From positions 1-64,000 of the forward strand of contig JADGEH010000010.1 of NCBI GenBank assembly GCA_016744475.1: DNA of 64,000 bases, in the 5' to 3' direction. The DNA comes from Thiotrichales bacterium (GTDB lineage Bacteria; Pseudomonadota; Gammaproteobacteria; Beggiatoales; Beggiatoaceae). A model generated the notes under the pieces. That model did not search any database. It saw only the letters and a list, made by a program, of their open reading frames with translations, and had not been told where the DNA came from. The translations under genes were made by a program, and so were the position numbers. Shown piece by piece: positions 35,451-45,839 of this stretch; the stretch's first letter is position 1; each line of letters begins with the position of its first letter.

Positions 35451-37289
35451 TTAAACGTTATGTGCTGGAATTTTAAGGATATAAGTGGTGCCTTTACCGG
35501 ATTCCACTTCAATATCAAATTTACCATTCATCATTTGCCAGAAATGTGAACTAATGGCTAAACCTAAACGTACTGATTGCTCACCACCGCTGGCATGGGG
35601 ATCAGAATGGGCTAACGCTTTCAACAACCATTCACGACGTTCTGGAGGCATACCGCCGCTTTGATCTTTAATTGAAAAACGAATCCATTCTTTACCACTT
35701 TCTGTTTCACGCGCAATATCCATGTGCATCTCACCGTTTTCAGTCGAATCAGAAGCATTGTTTAATAAGTTAAACAACACTTGATGTAGACGTGTCACAT
35801 CGGTCTGCATGGTGCCAATATCAGGAGGACAATTCACCACTAATTTATTGCCATTTTGTTTAGCTAAAACGTTGGCAATACTTTCTACTTCTTCTACTAA
35901 ATGGGTGATTTTGCACGTTTCAGAATGCATTTCAATGCGTCCTGATTTGATTTTTGACAAATCCAGAATACCATCGCTGAGAGATAACAAGTATTTCGCT
36001 GAGATATAGATTCTTTCTACATCTCCGGTCAAGGCTTCATCTTGTAAATCTTCCGCTTCTTCTTGCAATAACTCACTGTAACCAATGATGGCATTGAGTG
36101 GAGTACGAAGTTGATGGCTCATATTGGCTAGGAATTTAGATTGTGCAATATTCGCTTCTTCAGCTATTTCAGCCATGACATAAGCATGACGCATGGCATT
36201 GTAGAAATAGGCGGCTAATAAGACGGTGACTAATAAGCCTAATAACAATACCGCAGTCGCTTGCCAACCGCTGCCAGTAGTGAGGTGATAACCAGGGGCT
36301 GGGGTACAGATAACAGACAATTTACGTCCAGCAATAAAGAATTCGCGGGTGATTTTAAATTCTGCATCATCAATATCTTGGGACAGTTCTTCGTCATTTA
36401 ATTGATCCAGAATGTCTTCATCGACTTGACCCGGCATAAAGTGCAGAAAGCGAGCGTCATCAGAGGTTTCTGGTGATAAATCAAATACACGAATATCAAT
36501 CGGACGCGGTTCTAGTGTTTGCATCGCATTGTCTAAGACCTCACCGATCAAGAAAACCCCCATCACAAAACCTGCAAAAGCTTCACGACGTTGAGCAATG
36601 GTTTGAATCGGCATACCGTTGGTGTAAACGGGTAAAAACAACACTGAACCATGCTGGTTCGCAGTATCGGGGACTAATGTGACATGGGCGATAGCTACCG
36701 GTTGATTATTATCCCGTGCTTCATGAAGCATGTGTCGCCGTTGTTTATCCGCTGAAATATCAAAACCCACAGACACTTCATTACCTTCTATAGGTTGCAC
36801 ATAATACAAAGGCAAATAACTGTTTCTTTGTGCCGAGGTGACGATAGTGTTGTCGGCATTGAGCTCTGTAATCTGAAAATCAGGATATAACATTTGTGCC
36901 GTAGCAATAAACTCCGCACGCTTATCAGCACGTACATAAGGAATCCATTCTAAGGCTTGAATGGAAAGGTCCTGAGTAATAAAGGGCATGACATATTCTT
37001 TAAAAACATCAGGTTTAACATCAGTACCCACAGCCTGAAAAAAGGCCGTCATGGCGTTAAAGGTTTCCATTTTATGGGCTAATGCACGTTGAATAGAGAC
37101 CGCACGATCTTCAGCTGCATCATCAAAAGTGCTACGGATACGCTCACTTTCAGATGATTGAACGAAGAAGTACAAACCCACGGACACTAGGAAACCAACA
37201 GTAAGACTTAAGACAATGGGCAAATAACGTTGCCCAAAAGATGCGTTGCTAGCCATATTTGACTTATTAGCGGATGCCATACGTTCCAC
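35451..37289 (-). CDS. CHASE domain membrane sensor histidine kinase
   Basis: The protein is about 612 residues. A transmembrane segment (LPIVLSLTVGFLVSVGLYFF) leads into a periplasmic CHASE domain (typical MPFITQDLSIQALEWIPYV), then a second transmembrane segment. The HisKA domain has the phosphorylated His in ANMSHQLRTPLNAIIGYSEL. The ATPase domain has a usual N box (FNLLNNASDST), but the G1 box reads DQSGGMP instead of DTGIGI. No receiver domain or regulator gene is adjacent. The GTG at 37289 is preferred because AGGAGG is well placed before it; ATG at 37280 is also possible. Confidence 0.9.
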   Translation of the reverse strand: MERMASANKSNMASNASFGQRYLPIVLSLTVGFLVSVGLYFFVQSSESERIRSTFDDAAEDRAVSIQRALAHKMETFNAMTAFFQAVGTDVKPDVFKEYVMPFITQDLSIQALEWIPYVRADKRAEFIATAQMLYPDFQITELNADNTIVTSAQRNSYLPLYYVQPIEGNEVSVGFDISADKQRRHMLHEARDNNQPVAIAHVTLVPDTANQHGSVLFLPVYTNGMPIQTIAQRREAFAGFVMGVFLIGEVLDNAMQTLEPRPIDIRVFDLSPETSDDARFLHFMPGQVDEDILDQLNDEELSQDIDDAEFKITREFFIAGRKLSVICTPAPGYHLTTGSGWQATAVLLLGLLVTVLLAAYFYNAMRHAYVMAEIAEEANIAQSKFLANMSHQLRTPLNAIIGYSELLQEEAEDLQDEALTGDVERIYISAKYLLSLSDGILDLSKIKSGRIEMHSETCKITHLVEEVESIANVLAKQNGNKLVVNCPPDIGTMQTDVTRLHQVLFNLLNNASDSTENGEMHMDIARETESGKEWIRFSIKDQSGGMPPERREWLLKALAHSDPHASGGEQSVRLGLAISSHFWQMMNGKFDIEVESGKGTTYILKIPAHNV

Positions 37290-37537
37290 AATTTCCCTCC
37301 TCAAAGAAGTATCCCAAATTCGGTTTCATAAAAACATCAAACAAATCAGCAGATAATCAATATCCGTGCCGAAGCGGACAGTCTCCTAGTGGCATCAACC
37401 ACAAAGAGTAGATGTTCTAAACGGCAAAAAAGAGTAACACTATGTAGCATTTGACTCCACCTTTTATGCTAGAAAATTCCGCGTATTCCTACCTATGGCC
37501 TTTATTGCGCAAGCCTCTAGCAGTACTAACAGATTTA

Positions 37538-37694
37538 GGCTCTGTTGACATTTGGAGGCTGGCGGCTTTTTGCCCCATTCCCGTGCTGACAGCGTTATTT
37601 TTTCTACCAATGGAATATATGGCTACGAAAAAAAGGCCTTGTCAGCCCAAAAATGGCGCTAAAAATCCAATCAACCCCAAATGTCAACAGAGCC
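37538..37694 (+). repeat. Family 2 element (157 bp) with an end-to-end open frame
   Basis: It runs from GGCTCTGTTGAC to GTCAACAGAGCC with TA on both sides. One frame is open across the whole element, reading GSVDIWRLAAFCPIPVLTAL and onward. The gap 37290-37965 holds this element, copy F of family 1 and no gene. Confidence 0.9.
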
Positions 37695-37716
37695 TAGAAG
37701 TTGTCTGGCAGCTTTA

Positions 37717-37874
37717 GAGCCTATACGAAAACGGGATCATCGGCTGCAAATCTGCCCTTTTGGTCAGATTTTCTGCTTTTTTTCGTTACACGCCTGCTAT
37801 TCGCCTTAAAAAACCGAAAAATCGGCCTCAAAATAGCGAATTTTCGCTTCAATACCCCCTCTTCGTATAGGCTC
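37717..37874 (-). repeat. Family 1 MITE-like element, copy F (158 bp)
   Basis: Both ends are present with TTA duplicated. It is one base shorter than the standard form. Confidence 0.9.
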
Positions 37875-37965
37875 TTAGCGGACTACAACAAATAGCACAA
37901 ATTTTTTCTATGGTCTTTTATACTGGGCTGATGTTATCAGTGTTTTAACCACCAACAAGGAGAAG

Positions 37966-38973
37966 ATGATGCCTCATTTTAATGCGCTGTGGGTCACAGA
38001 AACCCCAGAAAAAACCTATCAACGACAGATTATTCAACGTAGTGTCAGCGACTTACCCGCAGGTGATGTGCTGATTCGCGTGAGCTATTCTTCGCTAAAT
38101 TACAAGGATGCTTTATCGGCTTCTGGCAACAAAGGCGTGACACGCAATTATCCTCACACACCCGGCATTGATGCCGCAGGCATTGTGGAACACAGCGATA
38201 GCCCAGCCTTTCAAACTGGGGATGCCGTGGTAGTGACAGGTTTTGATTTAGGTATGAACACCGCTGGCGGTTTTGCGGGCTACATTCGTGTACCCGCTGC
38301 GTGGGTGGTCAAATTACCCGCCGGTATCAGCTTGCGCGATAGCATGGTCTATGGCACCGCAGGTTTTACTGCCGCTTTGTCTGTTTTCAAATTAGAACAT
38401 GCGGGTTTACGCCCCGAACAAGGTGAAGTGCTGGTAACAGGAGCCACAGGAGGGGTGGGCAGCATTGCTGTAGCCATACTGAGCCAGTTGGGATACCGCG
38501 TAGTGGCAGGGAGCGGCAAAAGCAGTGCGCAAGATTTTCTCAAACAATTAGGTGCCACTGAAACTTTATCGCGTGAAGATTTACAAGATGAATCTAACAA
38601 ACCTCTACTGAAAGGGCGTTGGGCAGGGGTCTTAGATACGGTAGGCGGGAAGATTCTAGGGACTGCACTGAAAACCTTGCAATACGGCGGCAAAGCCTCT
38701 TGTTGTGGCTTAGTGGCCTCACCAGAGTTACAGACCACGGTATTTCCATTTATTTTGCGCGGTGTTGATTTACTCGGTGTCGATTCTGTTGAATGCCCGA
38801 TGGAAACACGCCTAATTTTATGGGATAAATTAGCCAATGATTGGAAAATTCCTTCACTGGATACGCTGATGACTGAGATTAGCCTAGAAGAGCTGGAATC
38901 CGTTTATCTGGATAAAATTCTACGTGGACAAGTACAAGGCCGTGTTGTCGTGCGCTGTGAAGCCTTGGCTTAA
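37966..38973 (+). CDS. acuI: YhdH/AcuI family NADPH-dependent acryloyl-CoA reductase-like protein
   Basis: It is a medium-chain dehydrogenase/reductase of 335 residues without the structural zinc loop. AcuI reduces acryloyl-CoA to propionyl-CoA with NADPH. Family features: SYSSLNYKDALSASGNKGVT near residues 44-63, PHTPGIDAAG, and the nucleotide-binding VTGATGGVGSIAVAILSQLG. AAGGAG lies upstream of two consecutive ATG codons (37966 and 37969). The gene stands alone between repeats and the mrp remnant. Confidence 0.9.
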   Translation: MMPHFNALWVTETPEKTYQRQIIQRSVSDLPAGDVLIRVSYSSLNYKDALSASGNKGVTRNYPHTPGIDAAGIVEHSDSPAFQTGDAVVVTGFDLGMNTAGGFAGYIRVPAAWVVKLPAGISLRDSMVYGTAGFTAALSVFKLEHAGLRPEQGEVLVTGATGGVGSIAVAILSQLGYRVVAGSGKSSAQDFLKQLGATETLSREDLQDESNKPLLKGRWAGVLDTVGGKILGTALKTLQYGGKASCCGLVASPELQTTVFPFILRGVDLLGVDSVECPMETRLILWDKLANDWKIPSLDTLMTEISLEELESVYLDKILRGQVQGRVVVRCEALA

Positions 38974-39130
38974 CATCAATTTATAAATCAATAGTTTAGT
39001 CCTCATTAATTTCATCTTAAAGGTCTAGCCTAAGATGGGATTAATGAAGCCTTTGACATTTAAGCCATTGATTCATATAAGCCAAAACGGTCCTAACCCC
39101 TGGCTTATACGAAAGCTTTCTAAACAATCA

Positions 39131-39418
39131 CTACTTAGACTCTGCTACTCCCGCTCCCGCCAACGCATGAGAAGCCAGCGGCAAGGTGATAAATAGCAAC
39201 ACCACAATCGCCAATAAACGCCAAATCCATTCCCAGCCCCAACCTGAAGCCAGCGTAAATAACAATAAGGCCATGGCGAATAAGGTCACCGCCAAGGTTG
39301 CAGCCTTGGTCGCTGCGTGTTGATGGCTCAGTGCATCAGGCAAGCGCAAAATACCCAGCGCGGCGATAAGCAAGATACCAATAGCTAAAGTGGCGAGTAG
39401 CGCGGCAAGAATGCTCAT
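39131..39418 (-). CDS. mrpG: Mrp/Mnh cation:proton antiporter subunit G
   Basis: It is a 95-residue membrane protein with three helices. LGILRLPDALSHQHAATKAAT is close to the family core (usually RLPDxxxRxHAATKxxT). The start at 39418 overlaps mrpF by 4 bp. MrpG works only as part of the multi-subunit Na+/H+ antiporter, whose large subunits A, C and D are missing nearby. Confidence 0.88.
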   Translation of the reverse strand: MSILAALLATLAIGILLIAALGILRLPDALSHQHAATKAATLAVTLFAMALLLFTLASGWGWEWIWRLLAIVVLLFITLPLASHALAGAGVAESK

Positions 39419-39696
39419 GACGATGCCTTTGATGGACTGATTGTTTGAGTTTGAATGAATCGCGCCCAAGACAGAGTGGCGACGAAGCCTGTCAATGCCA
39501 GTCCCAGTGTCACATCTAAGTACACCATGCTTTGTGCCAGCCAAGCCGCGATAAAACAAAAAATAATCGCCATCGCAAACAGTAAATCCAAACCCATCAC
39601 GCGATCCGTGGCCGTCGGCCCGACAAATAAGCGATACGCACCAGCCAATGCCGCAAGCCCCGCCGCGACAACTAATAGCATTAAGTAATAGGTCAT
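39415..39696 (-). CDS. mrpF: Mrp/Mnh cation:proton antiporter subunit F
   Basis: The 93-residue membrane protein has three helices. The family signature is present as RLFVGPTATDRVMGLDLLF (residues 22-40). It overlaps both neighbours by 4 bp, the normal E-F-G arrangement. Confidence 0.9.
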   Translation of the reverse strand: MTYYLMLLVVAAGLAALAGAYRLFVGPTATDRVMGLDLLFAMAIIFCFIAAWLAQSMVYLDVTLGLALTGFVATLSWARFIQTQTISPSKASS

Positions 39697-39968
39697 GTAC
39701 GTTCTCCTGCCAGGACGGCCAGCAGTGCGACAAAATCGCGGCGAATCGTGTCTAACGTCATTTCACCTTGACTTAAGTCGAGCAAATGCAACACAAATTC
39801 ATTTTTTTCGAGATCGATGCTGACGACTGTAGTACCTGGCGTGAGCGTCACCATCGCCGCCAGCGTACTCGCTCCAGCGGGTGTGAGTGGCAGATAATCC
39901 ATGCGTGTCAAACCACCGACATGATGGGCATCATGCAAAATAAACCGCGCCGTATCCCAACCTGACAA
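39693..39968 (-). pseudogene. mrpE: Mrp/Mnh antiporter subunit E, 5'-truncated remnant
   Basis: The open part encodes the C-terminal half of MrpE, including MVTLTPGTTVVSIDLEKNEF and FVLHLLDLSQGE. Complete MrpE proteins have about 160 residues, with two N-terminal helices that are absent here. The frame continues without stops to about 40030 (for example LSGWDTARFIL), but no ATG or credible ribosome site is seen, and the upstream subunits are missing. The break probably occurred near 40020. If transcribed, F and G would lack partners. Confidence 0.72.
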
Positions 39969-40239
39969 CAGTGCGTTTTTGCTGAAGTTGAAAACAAGTT
40001 GTGGTAGTCCTGTATTTATAATGTTTGCTACTTATTATCGTCCCGATAAATGATAACCGGACAAGCTTGAATTCTAGATGCGGACAGTTCTCTGAGGGTA
40101 TTGCACGCCTGGATAACAAGCTTGCGAAGAGATATGTGGTAGAGCCAAGCAGATGGAAACCGTCGTTTCATTCATTTAAGGTGAATAGTGATTCTATGGT
40201 TCACATCAATCGGCGGTAGATGAGCAATAACACGGCTTA
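39969..40239. other. Gap with degenerate repeat sequence
   Basis: Its proximal part may be the lost start of mrpE. CCGGACAAGCTTG near 40057 and TTCATTTAAGGTGAATAGTG near 40171-40190 resemble family 3 end and core sequences. An open frame of 64 codons (40025-40219) has no recognisable content. Confidence 0.4.
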
Positions 40240-40240
40240 A

Positions 40241-40398
40241 GAGCCTATACGAAAATGGGATAATCGGCTGCAAATGCGCCCTTTTGGTCAGGTTGTCCGC
40301 TTTTTTTCATTAAATAGCCCGCTATTCGCCTTAAAAAACCAAAAAACCTGCCTCAAAATAGCGAATTTTCGCTTCGATTCCCTATCTTCGTTAGGCTC
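40241..40398 (-). repeat. Family 1 MITE-like element, copy G (158 bp)
   Basis: TAA flanks both ends. One base is missing in the right terminal repeat (TTCGTTAGGCTC). The right edge coincides with the stop codon of the RDD gene. Confidence 0.9.
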
Positions 40399-40865
40399 TA
40401 AAGCGACTTTTCAAACTGAACAGGTTCTGGAGTTTTATTTCTAATCACAACCGTGCCAGCCAGTTTGTCATGCCAGCCTTGTTTACGTTTATCAAAAGCC
40501 ACCCATATCATTCCCAGAAAAAAAGGGATGACGGAAACATAATAGCCCAGGTAGCGAGCCACAAATTGACCCGTAGAAGGTTTTTCACCGGTTTTTGCAT
40601 CAACAATGCTTAATTGAGTGGCTATTTTTCCAGGTGTTGCAGATTTATATATCCAGAAGATAATCACAGCAATGGCAGGTAATACGTAACTCAGCAATAT
40701 ATCCCAAACACCTAAAACCATATAAGAGCCTGGGTTATCCCAATATTTTTCACCATAAATCATGTTTAGTATGGGTAAAGTCATGATGAGTATGATGGCT
40801 GAATCAATGATTGAAGCCCCTGTTCTAATCCAAAATCCAGCATACTCCACTTTATTTTCATTCAT
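40398..40865 (-). CDS. RDD family membrane protein
   Basis: The 155-residue protein has an opening YAGFWIRTGASIIDSAIIL, where the RDD family usually has R and two D residues in the first helix; here the third position is altered. Later SATPGKIATQLSIVDAKTGE and KRKQGWHDKLAGTVVI are clear family segments. Family members are proposed transporters or antiporters. The stop codon TAG uses two or one bases of the TAA/GAG boundary of the adjoining repeat, so the C terminus may have been set by that insertion. Confidence 0.85.
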   Translation of the reverse strand: MNENKVEYAGFWIRTGASIIDSAIILIMTLPILNMIYGEKYWDNPGSYMVLGVWDILLSYVLPAIAVIIFWIYKSATPGKIATQLSIVDAKTGEKPSTGQFVARYLGYYVSVIPFFLGMIWVAFDKRKQGWHDKLAGTVVIRNKTPEPVQFEKSL

Positions 40866-41004
40866 GTTTTTTCTCTCCGTTTATCTTATCCCTATGTAGA
40901 GCAGAAGATAAAAAGCTGCCTGGTCAATAGACTGCGGCGAACCGCGCTACAACTTCTATTAACCAGGCAGCTTTAAAACATCACTACGCAATAAAATTTA
41001 GTTT

Positions 41005-42837
41005 TTAGCTGGTGCTGGTTGATTCCGTGCCTCTCGATGCTCTTTTACGCTCGTGTTCTTTTAAGAAACGTTTGCGAATACGAATGTTTTTCGGAGTGAC
41101 TTCAACCAATTCATCATCATCAATGAACTCTAGCGCTTGTTCTAAGGTGAGATCAATCGGTGGGGTTAAGACAATGTTTTCATCGGTGCCCGCAGCGCGA
41201 ACATTGGTCAATTGCTTAGCTTTGAGAGGATTGACGGTTAAATCATTGTTGCGTGCATGAATGCCGATGACCATGCCTTCGTACACTTCTATGCCGTGAC
41301 CGAGAAATAAGCGTCCGCGTTCTTGTAAGTTAAACAACGCATAACCCAAGGCTTTACCTTGTCCGTTGGCAATCAGTACGCCGTTGTTACGGGTGCCGAT
41401 ATTACCGGGTTTTGCTACGTCGTAGTGTTGAAAGACGTGATACAGCAATCCGGTGCCAGAAGTAGCGGTGAGGAATTCGGTACGAAAACCGATTAAACCG
41501 CGTGCAGGAATGATGAAATCTAAGCGCACACGACCTTTGCCATCGGGTTCCATGTTGGATAATTCAGCTTTGCGCTCGCCTAAACGTTCCATGACGGTAC
41601 CTTGATGTTGTTCTTCGACATCAATGGTCAGTTGTTCGTAAGGTTCGTGTTTTTCTCCATCCACTTCTTTATAGATCACTTGCGGACGGGATACGCCAAG
41701 TTCATAGCCTTCGCGGCGCATGGTTTCAATAAGAATGGATAAGTGCAATTCACCGCGTCCAGAAATAAGAAATTTATCAGGATCGTCGGTATCTTCTACG
41801 CGCAAGGCCACATTGTGCAGCAGTTCTTTATCCAAGCGTTCACGAATTTGGCGCGAAGTGAGGTATTTGCCTTCTTTACCTGAAAAAGGCGAATTATTAA
41901 CTTGAAACATCATGCTGACGGTCGGTTCATCCACCACTAATGGGGGCAAGCCTTCTACGGCGTTGGGGTCGCACAAGGTGTCGGAAATCAGCAGAGGTTC
42001 AATACCCGTAAAACAGATAATGTCACCAGCTCTGGCTTCAGGAAATTCAACTCGCTCAAGACCATGAAAACCAAAGATTTGTAAGAGCCGTCCTGAGCGT
42101 TTTTTGCCTTCGGCATCAATGATAGTGATCGCAGTATTGGTTTTGATGCGCCCACGGTTAATGCGCCCAATACCAATCACGCCGACATAGCTGGAATAAT
42201 CCAAGGCGCTGACCTGTAATTGAAAAGGTGCGTCGGGATCAACATTGGGGGCGTGAACGTGGTTGACGATGGTTTCAAACAACGGGTCCATGTCGCCTTC
42301 GCGATCATCAACGTGCAGGCTGGAGTAACCATTTAAGCCGGAGGCATAAACAACGGGGAAATCGAGTTGTTTGTCATTGGCGCCTAAGCGGTCGAACAGA
42401 TCAAAGGTTTGATCTAACACCCAATCAGGGCGCGCGCCGTCGCGGTCGATTTTATTAATCACCACAATGGGTTCTAGGCCACGGGCTAAGGCTTTTTCGG
42501 TGACGAAACGGGTTTGTGGCATCGGGCCTTCTACGGCATCGACCAATAGCAACACGGAATCCACCATGCTTAACACGCGCTCCACTTCGCCGCCAAAGTC
42601 AGCATGTCCGGGGGTGTCTACGATGTTGATGCGGTAGTCTTGCCATTGCAGCGAGGTGTTTTTGGACAGAATGGTGATGCCACGTTCTTTTTCTAAATCA
42701 TTAGAGTCCATCACACGTTCGGCAGGTTCGGCACGGTCGCCTAAAGTGCCGGATTGTTCGAGCAGTTTGTCAACCAATGTGGTTTTACCATGGTCAACGT
42801 GGGCAATAATGGCAATATTGCGCAATTTATTAATCAC
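41005..42837 (-). CDS. typA: Ribosome-associated GTPase TypA/BipA
   Basis: BipA is a translational GTPase helping ribosome assembly and stress adaptation. The start is taken as GTG at 42837 ([20 protein letters not shown]), giving 610 residues, the normal length; the 53-residue upstream extension in the same frame has no family counterpart. G motifs are AHVDHGKTT, the RGITI switch, [12 protein letters not shown] and NKIDR. The C-terminal domain carries [25 protein letters not shown] lies about 10 bp before the GTG. Confidence 0.96.
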   Translation of the reverse strand: MINKLRNIAIIAHVDHGKTTLVDKLLEQSGTLGDRAEPAERVMDSNDLEKERGITILSKNTSLQWQDYRINIVDTPGHADFGGEVERVLSMVDSVLLLVDAVEGPMPQTRFVTEKALARGLEPIVVINKIDRDGARPDWVLDQTFDLFDRLGANDKQLDFPVVYASGLNGYSSLHVDDREGDMDPLFETIVNHVHAPNVDPDAPFQLQVSALDYSSYVGVIGIGRINRGRIKTNTAITIIDAEGKKRSGRLLQIFGFHGLERVEFPEARAGDIICFTGIEPLLISDTLCDPNAVEGLPPLVVDEPTVSMMFQVNNSPFSGKEGKYLTSRQIRERLDKELLHNVALRVEDTDDPDKFLISGRGELHLSILIETMRREGYELGVSRPQVIYKEVDGEKHEPYEQLTIDVEEQHQGTVMERLGERKAELSNMEPDGKGRVRLDFIIPARGLIGFRTEFLTATSGTGLLYHVFQHYDVAKPGNIGTRNNGVLIANGQGKALGYALFNLQERGRLFLGHGIEVYEGMVIGIHARNNDLTVNPLKAKQLTNVRAAGTDENIVLTPPIDLTLEQALEFIDDDELVEVTPKNIRIRKRFLKEHERKRASRGTESTSTS

Positions 42838-42958
42838 TAGGGATTTTTCCTTAAAAGCAATGAAAACAAGCGGTGAAGCAGATAATGAGTCTACAAATTC
42901 AACATTGAAAGTGGCGCGCACTCTAGCCGAAAAGTCACGTAAAAACAACTTTATGCCA

Positions 42959-43450
42959 TTATTTACGCAACGCCCAAGTCGGTTCCCCTGTGGCATTTAA
43001 CAATCCTTCGGCCTGTAACCACTGGCGTGCATCTTCGGCATCCTGCTCAAACCATGTCTGCGCAGCTCCTAGGCGGAAGCTGTAACCCCAAGCGTCCATA
43101 TCTGCCCACATGCGAGCGCGTCCCATCTCGGATAAATACCCCGCCAACACGATTTGCAGGTAGCACACGCCATTTTCTTCGGCATAGTCACCCGCTGCGT
43201 CAGTGTGCAGTGCAGCACGGCGCTGAGTGTCCATACAGATGTAATGACAGGCTTCATGCAGGGCTGAATGGATGGGGGTATCTGGGCGTAAATACAGGCG
43301 GTTAGCGATGATACCCGCTTCTTCGTCGCCCCAATAGGAGCCTGGAATGTTCTCACCAGGAGTCACCTGGATAATGTCTAATTGATACGGGGCAAGCAGG
43401 CGTTGCAAGCTGTCTAGCGGAAGGTCTTGAGTGAATAAAATAGAAGGCAT
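42959..43450 (-). CDS. Conserved hypothetical protein with HExxH motif
   Basis: The 163-residue protein has HEACHYIC (about residues 65-72), which fits a zincin HExxH site. A later acidic region includes [19 protein letters not shown], where a third ligand (Glu or Asp) could lie. It has no signal peptide or membrane segment. It may be a small metallopeptidase, but no family name is recognised. The stop lies 121 bp before the typA start on the same strand. A repeat block begins 47 bp upstream. Confidence 0.7.
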   Translation of the reverse strand: MPSILFTQDLPLDSLQRLLAPYQLDIIQVTPGENIPGSYWGDEEAGIIANRLYLRPDTPIHSALHEACHYICMDTQRRAALHTDAAGDYAEENGVCYLQIVLAGYLSEMGRARMWADMDAWGYSFRLGAAQTWFEQDAEDARQWLQAEGLLNATGEPTWALRK

Positions 43451-43497
43451 AAAGCGGTGTCTCTAGTATTTTTGGTGCTAACGAATGCTTGGTTTGC

Positions 43498-43935
43498 CTC
43501 GTTCCCATGTGCCGCATCACTGTCATTCAGTGAAGGATTTTTAGAGCCTATACGAAGATGGGAAATCGAAGCGAAAATTCGCCATTTTGAGGCAGGTTTT
43601 TCGGTTTTTTAAGGCGAATAGCGAGCTATTTAATAAAAAAAAGCGGAAAACCGGGCCAAAAGGGCGGGTTTGCAGCCGATGATCCCGTTTTCGTATAGGC
43701 TCTTAGCCCCAACGGGGCGGCATCCATATAGCCCAGGGCAACGCCCTGGGTTTAGTCAACGATACCCACCCAGCCCTGAAAGGGCGCAATAATATGTCGC
43801 CCTTTCAGGGCTGAGCCTCTTCTATCCGTTTAACCTAGGGCGTTGCCCTAGGCTATAGAGATGACGCCCCTTTGGGGCTTCACTTAATGACAATAATGCA
43901 CCGCTAATGGCAATAATGTACCGCATGGGAACGAG
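43498..43935. repeat. Palindromic element with CTCGTTCCCATG ends, interrupted by family 1 copy H
   Basis: The ends match those at 8248-8568. The interior after 43705 holds AGCCCCAACGGGGCGGCATC, CCAGGGCAACGCCCTGG and AGCCCTGAAAGGGCG palindromes, with complementary versions at 43798-43880. A related stretch occurs at 53225-53305. No gene lies in 43451-43947. Confidence 0.7.
43544..43702 (+). repeat. Family 1 MITE-like element, copy H (159 bp)
   Basis: It is complete with TTA on both sides. It is inserted inside the larger palindromic element, so it arrived later. Confidence 0.92.
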
Positions 43936-43947
43936 GTAAGTGAGGAC

Positions 43948-44949
43948 TTAAAGCGAAAGAAATTGCTCGGTCATGGCGTATTGTTGAGCGCTGTTGTCGA
44001 TGCGGTTGACGCGCTGGCGAAACGCATTGCTATCGCGTAAGTGTTTGGTGTACCAAGATAAATGCTTTCGAGCCATGCGCACGCCTGTGTATTCGCCATA
44101 AAAACTGTACAGGCTTTGTAAATGCTCTAGCAGGGTGTCTCGAATCTCGGCTTGCGTCGGCGGCGGCAGCTTTTGTCCGCTGTGTAAAAAGTGAGCTATT
44201 TGCTGAAAAATCCACGGATGGCCTTGTGCTGCACGCCCAATCATGAGGGCATCGGCTTGGGTGTAGTTGAGCACAAATAAGGCTTTTTCTGGGCTGTTAA
44301 TATCGCCGTTGGCGATAACGGGGATATTGACTGCGGCTTTGATGGCGCGAATGGTGTCGTATTCGGCTTCGCCTTGATAGGCGCAAGCGCGGGTGCGACC
44401 GTGTACGGCAAGGGCTTGAACGCCACTGTCTTCAGCAATGTGAGCAATGCGCACGCCGTTGCGCTCTTCGGGGTTCCAGCCTGTGCGAATTTTCAACGTG
44501 ACAGGGATTTCAACTGCATCGACTACGGTGCTTAAAATCTCTCCGACTAACACTTCATTTCTTAACAAGGCTGAACCTGCCATCACTTGACAGACTTTTT
44601 TGGCGGGGCAACCCATGTTGATGTCGATGATTTGAGCGCCGTTATCTTGATTAAAACAGGCTGCTTCCGCCATTTGCTGCGGATCGGCTCCGGCTATTTG
44701 CACGCTGCGTGGCTCAGTTTCGCCTTGATGGTTAATCCGGCTGCGGGTTTTGTGGCTGCCCCATAGCAAGTTATTGGATGAAATCATTTCACCCACGGTC
44801 AGCCCTGCGCCTTTGTTTTTACATAATTGTCGAAACGGGCGATCCGTCACTCCTGCCATCGGGGCTAATACCAAACGGTTGCGCAGGGCAAACGGCCCTA
44901 GTTGCCAGCCGATGCTGTCATGCGGGAGAAGCGCGGTCTCAGATGCCAT
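43948..44949 (-). CDS. dusB: tRNA-dihydrouridine synthase B
   Basis: It is an FMN enzyme that reduces uridine in tRNA to dihydrouridine. The 333-residue protein has the family start [45 protein letters not shown] with the catalytic Cys region, VTLKIRTGW, and [10 protein letters not shown]. The usual downstream fis gene is absent. Its start overlaps pyrE by 11 bp. Confidence 0.95.
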   Translation of the reverse strand: MASETALLPHDSIGWQLGPFALRNRLVLAPMAGVTDRPFRQLCKNKGAGLTVGEMISSNNLLWGSHKTRSRINHQGETEPRSVQIAGADPQQMAEAACFNQDNGAQIIDINMGCPAKKVCQVMAGSALLRNEVLVGEILSTVVDAVEIPVTLKIRTGWNPEERNGVRIAHIAEDSGVQALAVHGRTRACAYQGEAEYDTIRAIKAAVNIPVIANGDINSPEKALFVLNYTQADALMIGRAAQGHPWIFQQIAHFLHSGQKLPPPTQAEIRDTLLEHLQSLYSFYGEYTGVRMARKHLSWYTKHLRDSNAFRQRVNRIDNSAQQYAMTEQFLSL

Positions 44950-45580
44950 ACAGGTTGCGGTAGGCTTGTATTTCTTTCAGGCAATGTTGCATGTCGGGTT
45001 GTTGACTGAGATAAGTGATGATGTTTTCTAATTGGGCAATGCTGACCACTTGCAACGCTTCATCGCGTTCTAATTCTTGAATCGCGGACAAGTCACCTCG
45101 GCCTTTTTCTTGTCGATCCAAAGCGATGACCACGCCGACAGGCTCGGCACCTGCTGCGCGAATCAATGCCAGCGCTTCTCGCACCGCAGTGCCCGCGGTG
45201 ATGACATCATCGATCAACAACACTTTGCCGACTAAAGGCGCACCGACTAATTGCCCGCCTTCGCCGTGATCTTTGACTTCTTTGCGATTAAAACAGTAAG
45301 GCAAGTCGAGTTGATGTTGTTCAGACAAAGCGATGGCTGCGGCAGACACCAAGGGAATGCCTTTGTAAGCCGGGCCAAATAACATATCAAAAGGCACGTT
45401 TGCGGCTTGAATCGCCTGCGCATAAAAATGTCCCATCTGCGCCAGTTTTAACCCCGTGTTAAACAATCCGGCATTAAAAAAATACGGACTATGCCGCCCG
45501 GATTTCAGGGTAAATTGCCCAAAACGCAGCACCTGATGCTGAATGGCAAACTGGAGAAACGCTTGTTGATAATCTTGCAT
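44939..45580 (-). CDS. pyrE: Orotate phosphoribosyltransferase
   Basis: PyrE joins orotate and PRPP to form OMP in pyrimidine synthesis. The 213-residue protein shows [40 protein letters not shown] and the PRPP loop [17 protein letters not shown]. It is coupled to dusB by overlap. The 259-bp gap upstream, towards the divergent coiled-coil gene, holds a short palindrome (GTGAGGGTTTTAACCCTCA near 45673-45692) and presumably both promoters. Confidence 0.96.
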   Translation of the reverse strand: MQDYQQAFLQFAIQHQVLRFGQFTLKSGRHSPYFFNAGLFNTGLKLAQMGHFYAQAIQAANVPFDMLFGPAYKGIPLVSAAAIALSEQHQLDLPYCFNRKEVKDHGEGGQLVGAPLVGKVLLIDDVITAGTAVREALALIRAAGAEPVGVVIALDRQEKGRGDLSAIQELERDEALQVVSIAQLENIITYLSQQPDMQHCLKEIQAYRNLYGI

Positions 45581-45839
45581 GGTGCTTGTCCATTGGAAGG
45601 GGAGGGCGGTGTGATGACGCTGACCAACAAAACCCCTTGGTTAAAAACTCACTGTACACAGTTCGTTCGTAGTGAGGGTTTTAACCCTCATTGCGAGGAC
45701 TCAAGTCCCCACTACAAACTGACCCTGAAAATGAGATGAATACCGAATATAAGAAGATGTTAATATTCCCGCGCTACTCGGCGAGAAAATGTGACGCTGA
45801 GCGATTTGCTGCATAGCACAAAAACTTCAGGAATTTACC

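Noticed and set aside
37451-37717. Open frame of 88 codons
   Set aside because: Its second half is the family 2 element and its first half is unlike any protein known to me; treated as a repeat-derived frame.
40025-40219. Open frame of 64 codons
   Set aside because: No family resemblance, and it spans degenerate repeat sequence.
42838-42996. N-terminal extension of TypA by 53 residues
   Set aside because: It has no counterpart in the family and overlaps the end of the HExxH gene; a GTG start at 42837 fits known TypA length.
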